From an uncultured Actinomyces sp. (GTDB lineage: Bacteria > Actinomycetota > Actinomycetes > Actinomycetales > Actinomycetaceae), in contig CALIZH010000223.1 in the NCBI GenBank assembly GCA_938028585.1, positions 1-5,614 on the forward strand: a stretch of 5,614 bases of DNA. The letters run 5' to 3'. Positions 5,153 to 5,614 of the stretch are shown one piece after another; within the stretch, counting starts at the first letter, position 1; each line of letters begins with the position of its first letter. Below the pieces are notes generated by a model, which did not search any database, was not told where the DNA came from, and saw nothing but the letters and a program-made list of their open reading frames with translations. A program made the translations under genes and the position numbers.

Positions 5153-5614
5153 CTAGAAGCCAGCATCCTCAAGCGAGTCATCGATGTCTGACGCAGTAGG
5201 TTCTGTCAGTTCAGCATCTTGTACGCCGATTCCCAAAGAAACCAAGATCTTCTGTTCAATTTCATTGGCCAATTCGGGATTATCCGAGAGGAACTGGCGA
5301 ACATTTTCCTTGCCTTGCCCAAGCTGATCATCACCATAGGTAAACCAAGAGCCAGACTTACGGATGATGCCGGTTTCCACGCCCATGTCGATAATCGAGC
5401 CTTCGCGGGAGATACCCTTCCCGTAGACGATATCGAACTCAGCCTGCTTGAAAGGCGGAGCCATCTTGTTCTTGACGATCTTTGCGCGGGTACGGTTACC
5501 GACGGGAGCTCCAGCTTCCTTCAGGGTTTCAATTCGGCGAACATCAATGCGGACGGAGGCGTAGAACTTCAGAGCCTTACCGCCGGTTGTAGTTTCGGGA
5601 TTAACGAAGAAGAC
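5153..5614 (-). CDS. recA: Recombinase RecA, C-terminal part (5' end outside the window)
   Basis: RecA forms ATP-dependent filaments on single-stranded DNA, drives strand exchange and triggers LexA self-cleavage in the SOS response. Only the last 153 residues are inside; by comparison with E. coli RecA this is roughly from residue 200 to the end. The frame is open to the right edge, so the ATG at 5462-5464 is internal and not the start. Visible marks are NPETTTGGKALKFYASVR (5-22), which covers the end of DNA-binding loop L2 and the RecA signature, then APFKQAEFDIVYGKGISREG (from 52) and a QLGQGKENVRQFL segment. The C-terminal domain ends in an acidic tail with many Asp and Glu, as is usual. 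No intein or truncation is seen in this part. The RecA core and the ATP-binding Walker motifs lie outside. Confidence 0.97.
   Translation of the reverse strand, partial: VFFVNPETTTGGKALKFYASVRIDVRRIETLKEAGAPVGNRTRAKIVKNKMAPPFKQAEFDIVYGKGISREGSIIDMGVETGIIRKSGSWFTYGDDQLGQGKENVRQFLSDNPELANEIEQKILVSLGIGVQDAELTEPTASDIDDSLEDAGF

Noticed and set aside
1..5614. tRNA, rRNA, CRISPR array, insertion sequence, prophage or attachment site
   Set aside because: I saw no cloverleaf-like segment, regularly spaced repeat, transposase motif or terminal inverted repeat; nearly all of the window is coding.

Overview
All seven genes in this window read on the minus strand, so transcription runs from the right edge to the left. 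The proteins look actinobacterial: the RecA C-terminal half resembles mycobacterial RecA more than enterobacterial RecA, as far as I can recall those sequences, and recA-recX followed by miaB-miaA is a known actinobacterial neighbourhood. The GC content looks moderate by eye (somewhat above 50%), which would fit a lower-GC member such as the Actinomycetaceae. That family-level placement is inference.

Right-hand block (about 1530-5614): a tightly packed row of housekeeping genes, recA (only its 3' part is inside) - recX - a stand-alone CinA C-terminal domain (pncC) - miaB - miaA. The junctions are a 3-nt gap, an 11-nt overlap, a 12-nt gap and an 8 to 14-nt overlap, so this is very probably one transcript with coupled translation. 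RecA and RecX form a recombinase/modulator pair. PncC is a nicotinamide-nucleotide amidase of the pyridine nucleotide salvage cycle. MiaA and MiaB carry out the two successive steps that make ms2i6A at position 37 of tRNAs. A 40-nt, 17-bp hairpin lies in the mRNA at the start of recX.

Left-hand block (1-1529): after a 66-nt gap with a plausible promoter come two genes for exported proteins. The first encodes a 182-residue lipoprotein of no recognised family. The second, 20 nt downstream, encodes a secreted protein with a clear subtilase (peptidase S8) fold, and its C-terminus runs off the left edge. The subtilase is the most unusual item here. It keeps the scaffold motifs of the family, but the positions of the catalytic Asp, the catalytic His and the oxyanion Asn hold Gly, Arg and Asp, while a Ser stays at the nucleophile position. 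It therefore looks like an intact pseudopeptidase co-expressed with a lipoprotein.

I saw no RNA genes, CRISPR arrays, insertion sequences or attachment sites, and no stretch longer than 300 bases lacks a gene.
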